Counted from the stretch's first letter, positions 48,261 to 60,389 are shown. The stretch is 64,000 nt of DNA from Monarcha castaneiventris obscurior (GCA_026261815.1 JAMPIT010000894.1:50751147-50815146), one strand, 5' to 3'. Made by a program: numbers and translations. Notes: a model not told the origin generated them from the letters alone.

Positions 48261-49683
48261 GTATCTGAAGCATTGGTGTTCACTTGCAATAAAGAGATTT
48301 TGAGGTTAACAACAGCTTCAGTTTAAATTCCGCATTTAATCACCTGCCAAAGATGTTTACTGCCATGTATTCTCCAATCCCATGGATTTTCCCTCTCAAT
48401 TATTAACCATGTCTCTAATTTTAGATCTATTTTTTAAGAGAAAAATCTTTAGCAATTGAAACAAAACAGGCGAGTGTTGTCAGCTGATTTTATTTCTATC
48501 CTAAAGCAAATCAGTAACTAAATATGGCAGCATTTTTATTACCACCAGTACAAACACATGCAAGCACCCTACATATTTCAATCTTTTCTGCAGTGGTTGG
48601 TTTTATTGCTGGGTTTAATCGCTTTAATTCAATGCAGTTTCTATAGTGGTTTGATGAAGGTGCTAGTACCAAGTTCCAGTTCCAGTGCATTAAAATGTTA
48701 ACACACTGGTTGCTAAATTTTTGATCCATACCTGCTTGTTTCAGTCTCAGATTCAATGTTACTATTTTCTATTTCTTAAACTTTCAAAGGAAGGGAATCT
48801 ATTTAGAAGCATATGTTTTTAAATATGGAGATAGCACAGTTCATTTTCTCATGATGAAAGCATATTTTGGATAATCATTTTTTCCAAACAGATGCCCAGT
48901 TTATCTCACTTAAATCAACTGTTTCTGACTGGACCAATTCCTGGATGAGTTAATTGAGCATGGCTAAACCCAAAATGCTGGACTAATCCAAGGAAATAGG
49001 AAGAGGTGATGACTATGAAGATTCTCAGCTTTCAGTAAAGGTGTTTAGTTGTTTACTTATATTCTCACAACAGAAGGAATGTAACAAACTCAGCCCACTG
49101 GAAATAATTCTGGATAATCTCACTCCATTACTTTCAGTGAAATTGAGTCTGCTCACTCTACCCTTGTGAACCAACATCTCAGGGAAACAAGAAGGTAATA
49201 GCTCATTCAGGCAGTACAAAATAAGTGACAGAAGGAAAGGCAGAGTGAAAGCTGTATGTCTTTAGTTTTTAATTTGTATAGTAGTCCACCATTAATGTAT
49301 TAGCTTCTCAATAGCTACACTGAGCACAGGAAATCAGTGCAATGCTGTCAGTGTTGTTGGCAACGTTGTTCATTAGTACCAGGCTGTCTTGCACACATCA
49401 CAGCTGTTCATTCATGCTCACTTTTCAGACTTGGAAATTTTAGTTTGGTGAATACTGATACCTTGTTTAATTCTTTCCCCACCACCCTTGCACCTCCCAT
49501 GGAATCCTATTCCGAGAAACACATACTAAAGGAAAATGAAATTCTTGAATGTCTTTGCTATAAAATAGGCTAACTTTCTATTCTCAGTGCTTTGTAAGCA
49601 CTCATCTATCATTTTCTGTAATGTAGTTCATAGGCAGACAGCCCTTGGGACCAGGCATGAAAACCTATCATAACTGTTGCATG
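48261..49683. other. Non-coding unique DNA, no gene seen
   Basis: Unique sequence before a CR1 copy. Frames of 64-81 codons lack any domain. Confidence 0.6.
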
Positions 49684-49930
49684 GAGCAGAGGCAGGGGAG
49701 GGGCAGGCTGAATGTTAGGGAAAAGGGTCCTCACCCAGAAGGTGGTTGGACCCTGGAACAGGGTCCCCTGGGCAGTGGTCACAGCACTGAGCCTGACAGA
49801 GCTCAAGAAGTGTTTGGACGATGCTCTCAGGCATGTGGTGACTCTTGGGGTGTCCTGTGCAGGGCCAGGAGCTGGACTCCATGATCCTGATGGGTCCCAT
49901 GCAACTGAGCAGATTCCATGATTCTGTGAT
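49684..49930 (+). mobile_element. CR1 LINE fragment, 3' end
   Basis: The longest CR1 piece in the window. Its parts are GGCAGGGGAGGGGCAGGCTG, AATGTTAGGGAAAAGGGTCC, TCACCCAGAAGGTGGTTGGA, CCTGGAACAGGGTCCCCTGG, GCAGTGGTCACAGCACTGAG, CCTGACAGAGCTCAAGAAGT, CAGGGCCAGGAGCTGGACTC and TTCCATGATTCTGTGAT. It belongs to the subfamily with the 'GTGTCCTGTGCAGGGCCAGG' 3' end, distinct from the other four copies. No coding portion remains, and the several overlapping frames here (65-82 codons) are artefacts of the fragment. Confidence 0.97.
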
Positions 49931-52900
49931 AAAAAAAAATAGCAAGGTGGCCTCTAGATCCAAGGGTTAGAATTTTATGGGTCAGAGACTTAATTATGAA
50001 TATTTTGGCTAATTATTAATTTTTAATTTGTATAGTTACACTAATTTTGAGTTCTGCTTTAATAAGCATAACTGAGATGATAATAACTGATGCAGTTACT
50101 AGTTGTTCAGTGTTTCTGAAGTCTTTCCTCACAGGAATTTGGCCTTAACCTGAAACCATGGCAAAATGTTTCTTGAACCAGATCTTTTTCTAGATTATCA
50201 CTTACCACAGTCCTGAACAGCTTTTCACCTTCAAACTAATAATCTCAGGTGAAATTACCTAGTGTCATTACTGATGGCATAATGATGCAGCTGTAAGTAA
50301 TTGGCACAGCATCAGGGAAGAATTTGGTTCCTCTCTCTAATGCAATAACCAAGTAAAGACTTTTGCATCCATTCTGATGCCAGTGAGCAAAATGGGATGA
50401 TGACAAACTGCTAGCTGTCTTAACAGATACAAACACATTTATGAACTTTGAATGGATCCTTTTGCTCTCCTGACAGAGGGCACATTATCTGCTAGATGGC
50501 ATGTAATGTTCTTCCTAGGGCTCTTCCCTATTGGCTTTGGATTTGAAGCACAGTCATGGAGAGATTTTCCTGAAAAGTTCACACCTTTCCTGTGCAGTAG
50601 CAGGCCAGTGGTCAAAAACTTCACTTAGGCTATGGGAACCAAGAAATGCTCTCAAGGAACCTGACAGCTCCTATAGGTACAACTTAATATACCTGAAATT
50701 ATAATTCTACCTCTCTCTCATTTTTCCATCTGTCTAAGGGTGAGCATTCCAACCCTTTGAAATGTTAATTTTCAGTTCAAAAAAACTCCAGCAAACCTTG
50801 GATTTTTTTTCTAGAAAATGAGAATTACTTAAAGGATACCAGTCTACTTCTTGTAGGCAAGTTTAAAGAGGCAATGAGGTTTGCTTGCGTAAAGAGAATT
50901 TCTCAAAACCTTTCACATATATTTCACAGGCCTACTACAGAGTGCTTCCACTGTGGAATGGTTCTGCTGATAGAAATGTATTGCCTATAGCAAATACTCC
51001 TTGCAGGATGGCTTTGAATTTCACAGAAATTGTATTTTTCTTTCTACTAACCTCTGTTTGGAATGTCTTACATTTCAACAGGTTCTTTTTTCCAAACTAC
51101 TGTTGATAAGTCTTTGTTAGAAAAGCAGAAACAAAAATCCTTAGCACCTCAGTCTGACCACAAGCCCCCCCGCCTCAGGAAAAAAATAACCCTACAATCC
51201 TTTTCCAATACTTTGTTAAGCAGATGTGCAAGCAATAGGCTTACAGTTGACACAGTCTGTTTTTTTGAACAAGGCAGCTCTGCTGGAGAAGGAATCAGGT
51301 AATCACTAGTGTGGAGGAAGAAGAAGAAAAAAATAACCAGGGAGTCATTCTGTGATGACTTGTTGAGTCATATGAGGTTGTCAACCAAACAAGTTAATGG
51401 GATCACATCCTGCGTGAAAAACAGACAAGGATATGCTTATGAATGAACAAATGCAAACCCCATTTTTTTCTTGTTTGTTATTGTTTGTGAACATTGAAAC
51501 GCTTGAGCAGACTTCTGAGGCTATTAATAAAAATCTAGAAGAAATCTAGAGATTTTGGGTTTTAATTTTACCTATTTCCCATGTGGCTATCTACTGTCAG
51601 TACTTACTTTTCTGATATTAACAAACCTGACCTGCAAAGTGGATTTGTGACCATAAATGAGACTGGCACAGCTAGGCCTTTAAAAGAGAACTTCTTCCTG
51701 ACTCTTCATAAACGAGACTTTTTATGTTAGCTTTTCTATCTATTTATTCCTGTTGTGGATGCCTTAAACAAGGATCTTCACCCTAATAACCATTTTGACT
51801 TGCAAAAAACTGAGCAGCAACCACCAAAATCATCAAATATTATCTTGTTTTTATCAGAATGAGGTGTGTTCAATAATCAAGACCCAGGACAGACACTACT
51901 GACTGCAATATGAGATAATATGACTGATTACAGAAGAAAACAAAATATTTTTGCTATTCTGAGGCAAATGGAGTACTACTTACCACATTTCTTCATTTCT
52001 TCTCTCTCCTCCTCCCTCACCACTACTAGAGAGCCAGCAATAGACATTTCAGTGAAAATGTGAGATATCTTTCATGAATTTTAATCTAAAAACTGGGTTT
52101 CAATGCATCTACAGTCACCAATAGGGCCTGTTAGCTGAAGCAAGGCTTTGCAAAGCGCTAATGTCTAATATTTGTAAGCTCTGTTGAGTTTGTGTCTCAT
52201 CTGAGGCATTGTTGCATAAAATGCATTTCATGTTTTGAAAAAAAAAAAGATGACTACAGTCTTTAGTTATTTTTAATGCAGATGAGGGGAACCATAGGGA
52301 ATATTGTGATTTCCAAGATTTCTGATAAGAATGCTTCTCAACATATGTGCTGGAATACATTTCAAGAAGTCTTTATTCATTTATTTATCATGCTGCAATT
52401 CTCTAAAAAGGAAAATACTTATTCTGTAGTGACATCACTGCTCATATGGAGAGCTAATCACAGATTAAATTTAAATAATTTATGTGTAAAATTAATTTGC
52501 CTAATGGTATAGGAGTTCAGTTAGCTATACAGCAGCTTTACTGCTATTCTGAAGCCCTTACTCTGCTAAAAAAACCCAAACCCAAATGCAAAACAGCAGT
52601 GAACACAATCTGAGCTTTATGTAAGGACATTTTCCACATTCAGGATATACTCTTGGTGTAGGAGCCCTAGTTTGGAGTGCAGAATTGTGTTGCAGTAGGT
52701 GTGTTTTATCTTTTCTAGGTACCCAGCCTGACAGAGGCATAAAAGACCAGAAGCTCATGCATTAGGTAATTAGGCCTGATCCACACTGGTGCTATCAAAA
52801 GTAGTCTTTCAGCTCAGTTTTGGGAGACATGGATGAGGATATTAGGATCAGAATCTGAGCTATACGTATACAGCAGCCTTCATGTTGTGTCTTTGGTGAA

Positions 52901-55779
52901 AGCCTTCACTTTGGTGAAGTGCTTCTGGGCACTTCAAAAATAGTAATCTCTTCATGTCAGCTGAGAGAGTGCCCGAGTGTGTGCACTCAGAGTTTGTGTG
53001 TGGCTGAATAAAGAGGGAAAAATGGCTGGTACAAAAGGACAGCAATTCCTAGAGGACAAGGGAGGAGCTGGAGGAAACCTGTTCCCAAATATGTGCTGCT
53101 TTTCTGAGGGTGGCACTTGACAGCACTACCTGCTGGGATTTCAGCCTGGAAACCTTGGTGTCAGTGATGAACTCTGTAAAATGTGCAGGCTTTAATGCAT
53201 GAAAGAGTGGGTTGGACTAGTGGGGTTATCATAGGGTCAGTGATCAAAATATTACTGTAAAAATATTGATATCCTATTGCTGTTCAATTTAACCTCCCTC
53301 TGAGATTAACTGAAGGTCTTTCTTAATTGTCCAAACTGGTATCAACAGTTTACAGAAAAAAATCGATGAGGTCCAATATGCTAGGAGGTGTATTTCTTTT
53401 AAAACACTGTCTTGGAAACAAAAGGTTTTTTTTCTGTAGCAAATTATATGTATCTAATAAACTGCTGCTTTTGTAATTTAGGAATATGGCTGCCCTTGCT
53501 GGGACATGGTAATTTTATTGGAGAGTCTACTTGAGTTCTTCACTTTTTTTGACCTTCAGCTTAAAAAGTTGAAACAACTACTTCTCCCAGAAATCATAAA
53601 ATCCCTACAAATACATTAGGGAAATAGCATAATTATTAAATTGAAAGTAGAACTCTAGACTGTTGGGGTAGCAAATGAGAACTTATAGAAAAAAAGCCAA
53701 CAAATAATGCCCCATCCAAACCCCACAGTCTTGAAAAGATGTAGATTTGCATACCATTTTTTTCTCTTTAATGTTGTGGCACAATCTTACTGTAATGATT
53801 CTGTGGAATGGAGACAGGGAAGAGGTGACAATAAAGGCTCTTCTCCCTGTATTAGAGGTCCAGTGTTTAGCCATTCATATTATATTATTAGGACAGAATA
53901 GGAAGCACCCCCCACCCTTTAATTTTTTTTTTTAGCTCAGTGGGGCTGAGAAGACTTTTTTCTGAAAGTACAAAATCTGTACATAAACAGGTGGTTGACT
54001 TGCATGCGGCTGAGCAAAAATTCTTCTCTAAGAAAAGGAAAAAAATGGAAGGTACTGTGGGACAACAGTACAGTTACCATCAACTTGAGATGTCCTTTCA
54101 TATTACACTAATATTCTTAAAATATGTTTTGTTCTGCTTGGCTTTCTCCATAATCAGGGACTGATGAAATCAGAACAAACCTTCATACTGCTCCATCAAC
54201 ACACGTTCCCAGGCTAAGGGAAGGAAGGAAACAACCTACCTTGTACACATTCACATTTCCATCACTTAGTCAGAATCAGCTATATACGAATTTTTCGACT
54301 CTTGAGAGGTAAGGAGACAGCAGAAACCCAGACATTATTAGATGATACATTGAATCTGAACAGTAAGAGGAAAAGGAAATAGATGAAAGGAACACACTGC
54401 TTTTCTGCAGAAAGATGGCAATAAAGAACAAAAAAGGTAATACAAACAATAACATCCAGAAGGCAAACATGTGGCAGTCAGTAAAACATCCCCTTTAGAA
54501 CAATGAAACAAAGGAGAAAATGTCAAAAACCCCTGTAGGATTGGAGCATGGAAGCTGGAGAGAGAGGGACAATGCAAAGAGAGGTTGTGTAGATTTACTT
54601 TCCAGCAATCTTGTAAATTCTAAACATGGGAATGAGTTACCTGCTTCCCTCCTTTCTGTTTTTTTTTCCCTCGTTTTTTTTCTCTTAACAGATTTTAGGT
54701 TAGCAGAAGTTTTACAGAGACATGAAGGCAAGACTCGTCCTGCTTCCGACTAACCCTGAGTGCCCAAGCCAATGTGTGTTTCTACCTTTCCAGTTTGCAG
54801 GCTCTTTTGGACTCTGCAGACCTGTTCATGTGCAGCAGGAGCTGGTAGCATTTGGCCATATGCTCTCTCCAGGGCACCAGGAATTGGGAGCCCTTGCTGC
54901 TTTTACATGACCCTGTCAGAATCCTGCTCAGGCCTCAAAGAACCACCATCACCACTGGTAGCTTTTCTCCTGAGAGCAAAGAAAAGGATCCAGGAATAGA
55001 GGCCTAAAAATCAGCTTAAGGATGTGCCACCTTGTCCACCCTACCAGGGACCACATCCCTTTCCTGCTGACCCTCATCTAGGTGTAAGGCCTTTACTCTC
55101 TTAGGATCCTTGTAAGTGAAATGGCAAGGACTTGGTTGCTCAAAATTTTCTCATGCCAACCCTGGAAGTGAGGAGAGCAGTAGTGCTATGAAAACTACCA
55201 AAAATAAAAGAATAAAAGGTTCTCTCTCTTTTGGTTGTTTGTTGGGTTTTTTTTGGTGTATGTTTGTGATGGATTATATTAGGGAAGGCGAGAAAAAGAC
55301 TGCATTAATTATGGTGAAAACAACAATATAATGTACTGCAGTACACTGAAGTACATGCACGAAGCAGTGAGGAAAAACATTCAGTTTATTCCATAAATAC
55401 CCTAAAATATTTCCTGCATTGACATGAGGTGCTTCTTTTTTCACCAAAAGTTATGTAAAATCATGCAACCTGTTGCACATGACTTTCTTCTGCCCTTGGG
55501 CTAAGTCACACGCTTTCTCTTTGAACAGCATTCAGATTTCATTCCCTAGAATGTGCATAATGTGCAAACAAGCTGAGGCAGAGGCTGTTCTGGTTTTGGC
55601 TCATTATAGGTGTGTGTGGATGCATAAATATATACATTTTATATTAGACACATAAAGACGTACAATAGTGCAAACACCAATGTTGGAAGGCACGATAAGA
55701 AAGTTTTTAAGGGGGCAGGGAGGGATTCCAAGAAGCACATTGTTAATGCAGGCATCATTCAACAGGTCACTGCAAACCA
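49931..55779. other. Non-coding unique DNA, no gene seen
   Basis: Nearly 6 kb without a recognised transposon. It contains short A/T runs, an octamer-like ATTTGCATA near 53743-53751 and a good-looking pyrimidine tract plus AG at about 54660-54691, whose downstream open frame stops after about 19 codons. No gene or RNA is supported. Confidence 0.55.
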
Positions 55780-55902
55780 CCTAGCATGCAAATAAAAGAT
55801 TGTGATTTGGTACATAATCCTGTTTGCCTGGAAAAATGTCAGTTTGTGACACAGCATCATAAAAATGAGGAATGAAATTAAATACAAAGTTGAGAATTTC
55901 GT

Positions 55903-55924
55903 TGTTGTTAAAAGAGTAACAACA
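55903..55924. repeat. Perfect 8-base inverted repeat
   Basis: TGTTGTTA and TAACAACA flank a 6-base loop (AAAGAG). Confidence 0.85.
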
Positions 55925-56336
55925 GCTTTAAAAAAAGTGAGGTTTTTTTTTTCCCCCCCACTGTGCATGACAAAATTCTTTTTTTGGAATAATTCTGGTA
56001 TCAGTTATTTCATTAGGAAAACTCAGAAGTAGCACTAGCTTCTGCAGAATAAAAGTAAACTAGATCCTTAACAAAAAGAATGCAGATGACAAAAGTATAA
56101 TTTTTATATGAACATATATGAGTGCATGTGTATAAAAAGAAATACACATAGATAGCCTATAGGCAGGGACAGTCAAATGCACACAAACATCCCACGTGCA
56201 TGCAATATGTAAATGTACCTGTCAGGTAGCACACACTCATTAGGCATGATTAAACGTAAATGACATTTCCTATGAGACATTTTGCTAACTGCAAGTATAT
56301 TTATTTTTAAATGTCCATATGCCATATTACACTAGC

Positions 56337-56390
56337 CACGACGATTCTACTAAAAGTTGTAGGCCATTACAAGTTAGAATCGTCTTCGTG
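56337..56390. repeat. Hairpin-forming inverted repeat, 54 bases
   Basis: CACGACGATTCTA (56337-56349) pairs with TAGAATCG + TCGTG (56375-56382 and 56386-56390), leaving only a 3-base TCT bulge. Inside it TTGTA and TACAA form a second helix around a GGCCAT loop. All stem pairs are Watson-Crick. The arms contain several CpGs, rare in this window. It is short for a microRNA precursor but could be its upper stem or a structured element in either strand's transcript. Confidence 0.75.
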
Positions 56391-56480
56391 TTGCCTCCAT
56401 TAGAAATGTCTTTGCTCCTGGAAGAGCTGCCAAGATATTAGACCAGCCCAAAGGAAGTTGCTCAGATGTGATCTTTAGAT

Positions 56481-56739
56481 AGGAACATACAGAGTTCCTA
56501 TATTATATTTCTTAAAAAAAAAAAAACATTTTAGATTCTACACTTTGAGAATTCATAACCCATTTAGGAGATTGTGGAATAATAAAATATATACATATCA
56601 GAAAAAATTTTGTGTTTGGATACTGGTCTTTACTGGGATTTGGTTTACTTTTGCTCTGTGTTTCCTGGTGGATAAGTAAGAGAAAAACACTAGCAGTCCA
56701 GAAGCAGCAGCAGCTGCAGCAACAAAAAGGTCATGAAAA
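56481..56739. other. Non-coding unique DNA
   Basis: Includes an A-run of about 13 (56514-56526) and an AGCAGCAGCAGCTGCAGC stretch at about 56704-56721. No gene is seen. Confidence 0.6.
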
Positions 56740-56965
56740 GTAAGTGCTATGCAAATAAAGGAAATAAAACAAACAGATCATTTAAAGCATAAAAGAAATA
56801 AAAGAAACAGCCATAAATCAACATGCTTGAAAAAGAAAATTAAAATAAAGGGCAGTTTGAAATAAATCAAAATGTCATCAAAATAAAAAATGGCAAAACC
56901 ATAAAGAACTAATAAAATAAACAGTAATTGGAAGAAATTGCAAATAAAAATAAAATGGAACTAAC
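56740..56965 (+). repeat. A-rich strand with many AATAAA motifs
   Basis: More than half of the + strand bases are A, with little T or C, and about ten AATAAA hexamers occur in some 220 bases. It is not a clean tandem array. It resembles an expanded and mutated A-rich simple sequence and could act as a cluster of polyadenylation signals for any rightward transcript. Confidence 0.7.
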
Positions 56966-57700
56966 AGAAGCAACAGGTGGCTGCTCATGTTACACTAAAG
57001 ACTGAGTGAAAGCAAAAGCTTTTGGATTTCTCCAAAACCTAGGAATGCTGTTGGACCAGTGGGCCTAGCTTGTGATACTGTAAGAAGAAGTAATCAACCC
57101 ATCCTAAAGTTTTATTCCAAACATGTTTGAATTTTCTCACAGTGTGGATGCGAAGCTGATGCCTGTTTCCCCCACTACTTGATAGACCACGCAATTAAAA
57201 AGAAGCAAATCAATCCCCCCACATCCCTCAACCCCAAAGCCAAAAGTATTGATTCAAACACCAGAGAAGCCAACAAGAAACTAAAGTTCTACTTGTGTCT
57301 TTTTTGAGTGAAGTTGGATTTCAGGTCTGGACACAAACTGGGCTGCTGAAATTGCCCTGCTCATGCTGTTGAGCGAGATCAGGGAGCTGAGTTTAGTTCA
57401 GATGCTTCTAGGAAGCTGTGGAAGGCAAGACAGGACACAGGGAGAGACAGGTAGGATGAGACAGCCCCAAGATGAGAACATAAGCACTAGGAGGTGTGCA
57501 TGGAGAGAAGAAAATAACCAGCTAATAAATGACTGAATAGGTCACTTCTAACTAGACACCAACTCCTAAAGGAGAAAAACAACAAATTAATGTGCTATGT
57601 CTGTTTTATGAGTTGTGTCAAATGAATGACAAAGAAGCAGTTGTGGTTGAAGTGTTTGAAATTAGTTTAAATTGATAACAGGCCAAAGAAAGGGCCTTAT
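56966..57700. other. Non-coding unique DNA, no gene seen
   Basis: Ordinary composition, with no transposon, exon or RNA gene recognised. Confidence 0.6.
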
Positions 57701-58060
57701 CTGTGCAGGACAGAGGTGGAGCGGAGGGGCTGCTGGTGTGATGCATTGCTCTGTAACAGCCTAAATCAAAGGACAACCTTCCCAAAACTTGTGGAGTTGG
57801 GATTGATGTCCTGTCACCACCAGCGTGAGCAGCTGCACTCTGCCTGCCCGGAGTTTCCCTGGCACCTCCCTCCAGCTGGGCCCACTGCCACAGCCACCTC
57901 TCATGCCTGGCAGGCTGCAGGGCTGTGTTTGTGGTGCTGAGGGACTCCCAGAGGTGCATCCTGCTCTGACATTTGTCACCCTCTTCCATGGGCTGTGTGA
58001 CACCTGCTCTGAGAGCTGGGCAGGCAATCCAGCCCCTCCACGCTACGGTAAGGAACTGAG
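57701..58060. other. GC-richer island ending in a good 5' splice-site match
   Basis: Distinctly more GC-rich than its flanks, but CpG-poor, so not a CpG island. At the right edge CTACG|GTAAGG (GT at 58048-58049) is a near-consensus donor. Overlapping frames of 74-123 codons on both strands reflect GC content. None has a recognised domain. It could be an exon of a non-coding RNA, an old transposon or simply GC-rich unique DNA. Confidence 0.3.
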
Positions 58061-58489
58061 CAAAAGAGACTCAGGACTGCAGTTGCAATGAGTTGTAGAT
58101 AAGGAGAAATTTCCTAACCACGGTAATAGATGAATAAAGTAGCTGAACAGAACACGTTCATTGAGCCTACTAGAAACTTAACACCACACTTCAGCAGTTT
58201 ATTTTGCCTTTTTATTTTGTTCTAATATATCTGTTCTTAAATGGCCCCTAAACCCACGCTGTGCTGTAATTTATACAAATATTCACAGGCAACTCTACAC
58301 TCAGTATATATAATTTTATTGTTTTGACTTAAAAGTCGCAGGACTGAATTAAAAATGCATGGGTGGCACTTTGCCATACTGCACCTAGAGAACAAGAGGC
58401 TGTCAGCCTGAGCTCTGTGCCAACAGGTTGCTGTGTACTAGACTAAACTGAACAGCAATAAGTCTACACAGCAGAGCTTTGCTGAAAGA
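58061..58489. other. Non-coding unique DNA, no gene seen
   Basis: AT-rich linker between the GC-richer segment and the candidate regulatory block. Confidence 0.6.
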
Positions 58490-59230
58490 TGTGATCACAC
58501 CTCCTAATGTGACTCCATGGCTCTGTTACTTACAGCTAAATTACATTATTATGACTTCATTGTTGAATCCCAATTCTCCTAATTATAGCCTAGAGATCTA
58601 TTATTTGATTTTGTAACACCAAGTGCTTCTTTTCTAAATCATGTAATCTCTTGTAGCTTATTAATGTCAGGTTTGTGCACACGCAGGGACTTGGTTGTTT
58701 GCCAGGGAGAATCAAATTTTCAAATTTTCACTGTGTTATGTTGCAGGGGTTTGCTTGTTACAATCTAATTATATTGGCACTGAAAGCAAATTTATATTAT
58801 AAAGCACTTTAACTCTTTCACGGAAACGTATTTGCATATGTAAGTGTCTCGCCATTGGTTTATTAGCTTTTTCATTGGGAAATTTTTATGGGATTGTGTG
58901 GAAAAGAATAATAATTCTGAAACCATTAACTGTTTGTTTTCCTTTGAAAATGTGAAGGTTTTAATTTAAAGTGATGCTCATTGTAATAAACCCATGAGTG
59001 AAATGCAAGTAGGTGCCACACATGGAACTGGCTTTAAGATTTGTAATGACAAAAGCGGAAAAATTGAAATTTATTGTTTTATTAAATTGCACAAATTCTA
59101 AAATGCCATTTTAAATTGAGACTGTATTTCCCCAGTATAAAACTGTGTGACAGGTGGTTTGGATTTTATTTACATAATTCCTAATAATGATAAGTATATT
59201 TGGTTACTGGTACACCATTTTATAGTAAGA
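58490..59230. promoter_or_regulatory. Best candidate conserved non-coding element (enhancer-like)
   Basis: Long non-repetitive AT-rich block with many motifs typical of constrained vertebrate non-coding DNA. These include CTCCTAATTATAGCC, CAATCTAATTATATTGGC, CACGGAAACGTATTTGCATA (octamer ATTTGCATAT at 58830-58839), TCTCGCCATTGGTTTATTAG (an inverted CCAAT box), GACAAAAGCGG and several TTAAATT/TAAT cores. CpGs are kept at CACGG, AACGTA, CTCGCC and AGCGG. There is no open frame longer than the track minimum across most of it, and no transposon signature. Developmental enhancer is the likely role. The target gene is outside the window. Confidence 0.4.
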
Positions 59231-60343
59231 GTAAGCTTTAAAGCTTTTAAGTCCCAGTACTATGCCTGTCATTAGCTTCTGCTGAATTCAATGGAAGTTT
59301 AAGTGACCCATGATCTTCCAGACTCAGGGAGTGAACAAGAGTGAAATAAAAGACTGCAATTCTCAGTGACTGTGCTCCCCTTGTATGAGAGTTGGGGCCA
59401 TGAGTGATTTTTAAAGCTCTCTTTAAATTACCTGGTTTTGTAATGCTTTTTCAGGACTGCGAGGGCTGTGCCCTGGTCTGCTGCTCCCATAACATAAATA
59501 AAAGGCTGCTGGTTCACTTTTCTCCTCTTCTGGCCTAGCTGTGAGTAGCTCCTGAAAGGAATGGATCTGCACCACCCCACTCGTCTGGCTGCTCCCAGCC
59601 AGCAGACTTCCACTTCCCTTGCATGAGGTCAAATAACTCCGGCTGCAACCATAAGTCATACAACTGCCAGCTTGGTGATTTTTATTGTTTTTTCATTTCC
59701 CCCTGCCCTCCTCCCATCACTTTCAATTAGATCACTCATTTGGACTGAATTGCTGGGCAGTCAGGAGATTGTGCAGCTCAGTCCAATACAAGAGAACAGG
59801 CAGAGCCTGCAGCTGGGGCAGATGGAGAGAGAGAGCAGGGCTGCTGCTCCCAGCAAGAGCTACACTGGGTTAGGTAGAACATGAAACTGTACCCCAACCT
59901 GTACTCTGTCTGCCTGTCTCCTCCAAAAGCTACCCTATAATGCCCAGCCTCCCTTCCCTGCTTCTGACACTCAGCATTTGGTTGGTTCTGCATTAAATTT
60001 CCACCATACAGGACGAAATATTAATAATTCTGCCTACTATATGATATCTCTATCTCTACCATCAGAGAAGAAAAAGAAAGGATCAGCACTGAGGAACAAG
60101 CCTAGGACTAAGCAGCTTGGGGAAGATTTTGTCATTCCACATATAAGAGGCTTAGTGGAATGGGGCACAACCTTTGCTGCTGCAGTCAGGCAGAGGTTTG
60201 CCATACTGATATGAATATGGGATTATGATGGAGAAAACATATGTAGACACAGTTGCCAGTAGAAGTAAGTGGATGGCACATTTTGCTGCCAACCTAACAA
60301 ACTCTGCCCCTGTTGTCCAATGTATAGGTAGGCCTAGAGGTTT
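59231..60343. other. Non-coding unique DNA with a GC-richer patch
   Basis: A GC-richer patch at about 59450-59650 (CGAGGGCTGTGCCC, CACTCGTCTGGCTGCTCCCA) and another at 59720-59870 hold overlapping frames of 61-78 codons without recognised domains. No transposon is identified. Confidence 0.5.
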
Positions 60344-60389
60344 AGTCCACTGGATTCAATAGAACTTTTCCCATTGGCTTCAGTGGACT
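60344..60389. repeat. 46-base inverted repeat
   Basis: AGTCCACTG (60344-60352) and its exact complement CAGTGGACT (60381-60389) enclose a second paired step, CAAT (60357-60360) with ATTG (60373-60376). The CCATTGGCTTCAGTGG wording resembles the inner arms of the old palindromic repeat seen at 1461-1530, so both may derive from one family. Confidence 0.7.

Larger units (their letters stand above)
55780..56480. promoter_or_regulatory. Candidate conserved non-coding block containing a hairpin
   Basis: Non-repetitive, with GCATGCAAATAAAAG (octamer-type), AACAACAG/TGTTGTTA inverted sequences, CCCACGTGCATGC (E-box CACGTG), TTAGGCATGATTAAACGTAA and the strong inverted repeat at 56337-56390. Retained CpGs cluster at the hairpin. 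This could be an enhancer or a structured RNA locus. Confidence 0.3.

Noticed and set aside
49609..49963. Cluster of 65-82 codon frames
   Set aside because: They lie in the CR1 3' untranslated fragment.
54640..54753. Strong pyrimidine tract and AG as a terminal exon start
   Set aside because: The only open frame after it stops within about 19 codons, with no polyadenylation signal close by and no recognised peptide.
57618..58091. Several 74-123 codon frames on both strands
   Set aside because: The raised GC content lowers stop frequency in all frames, and none resembles a protein family.
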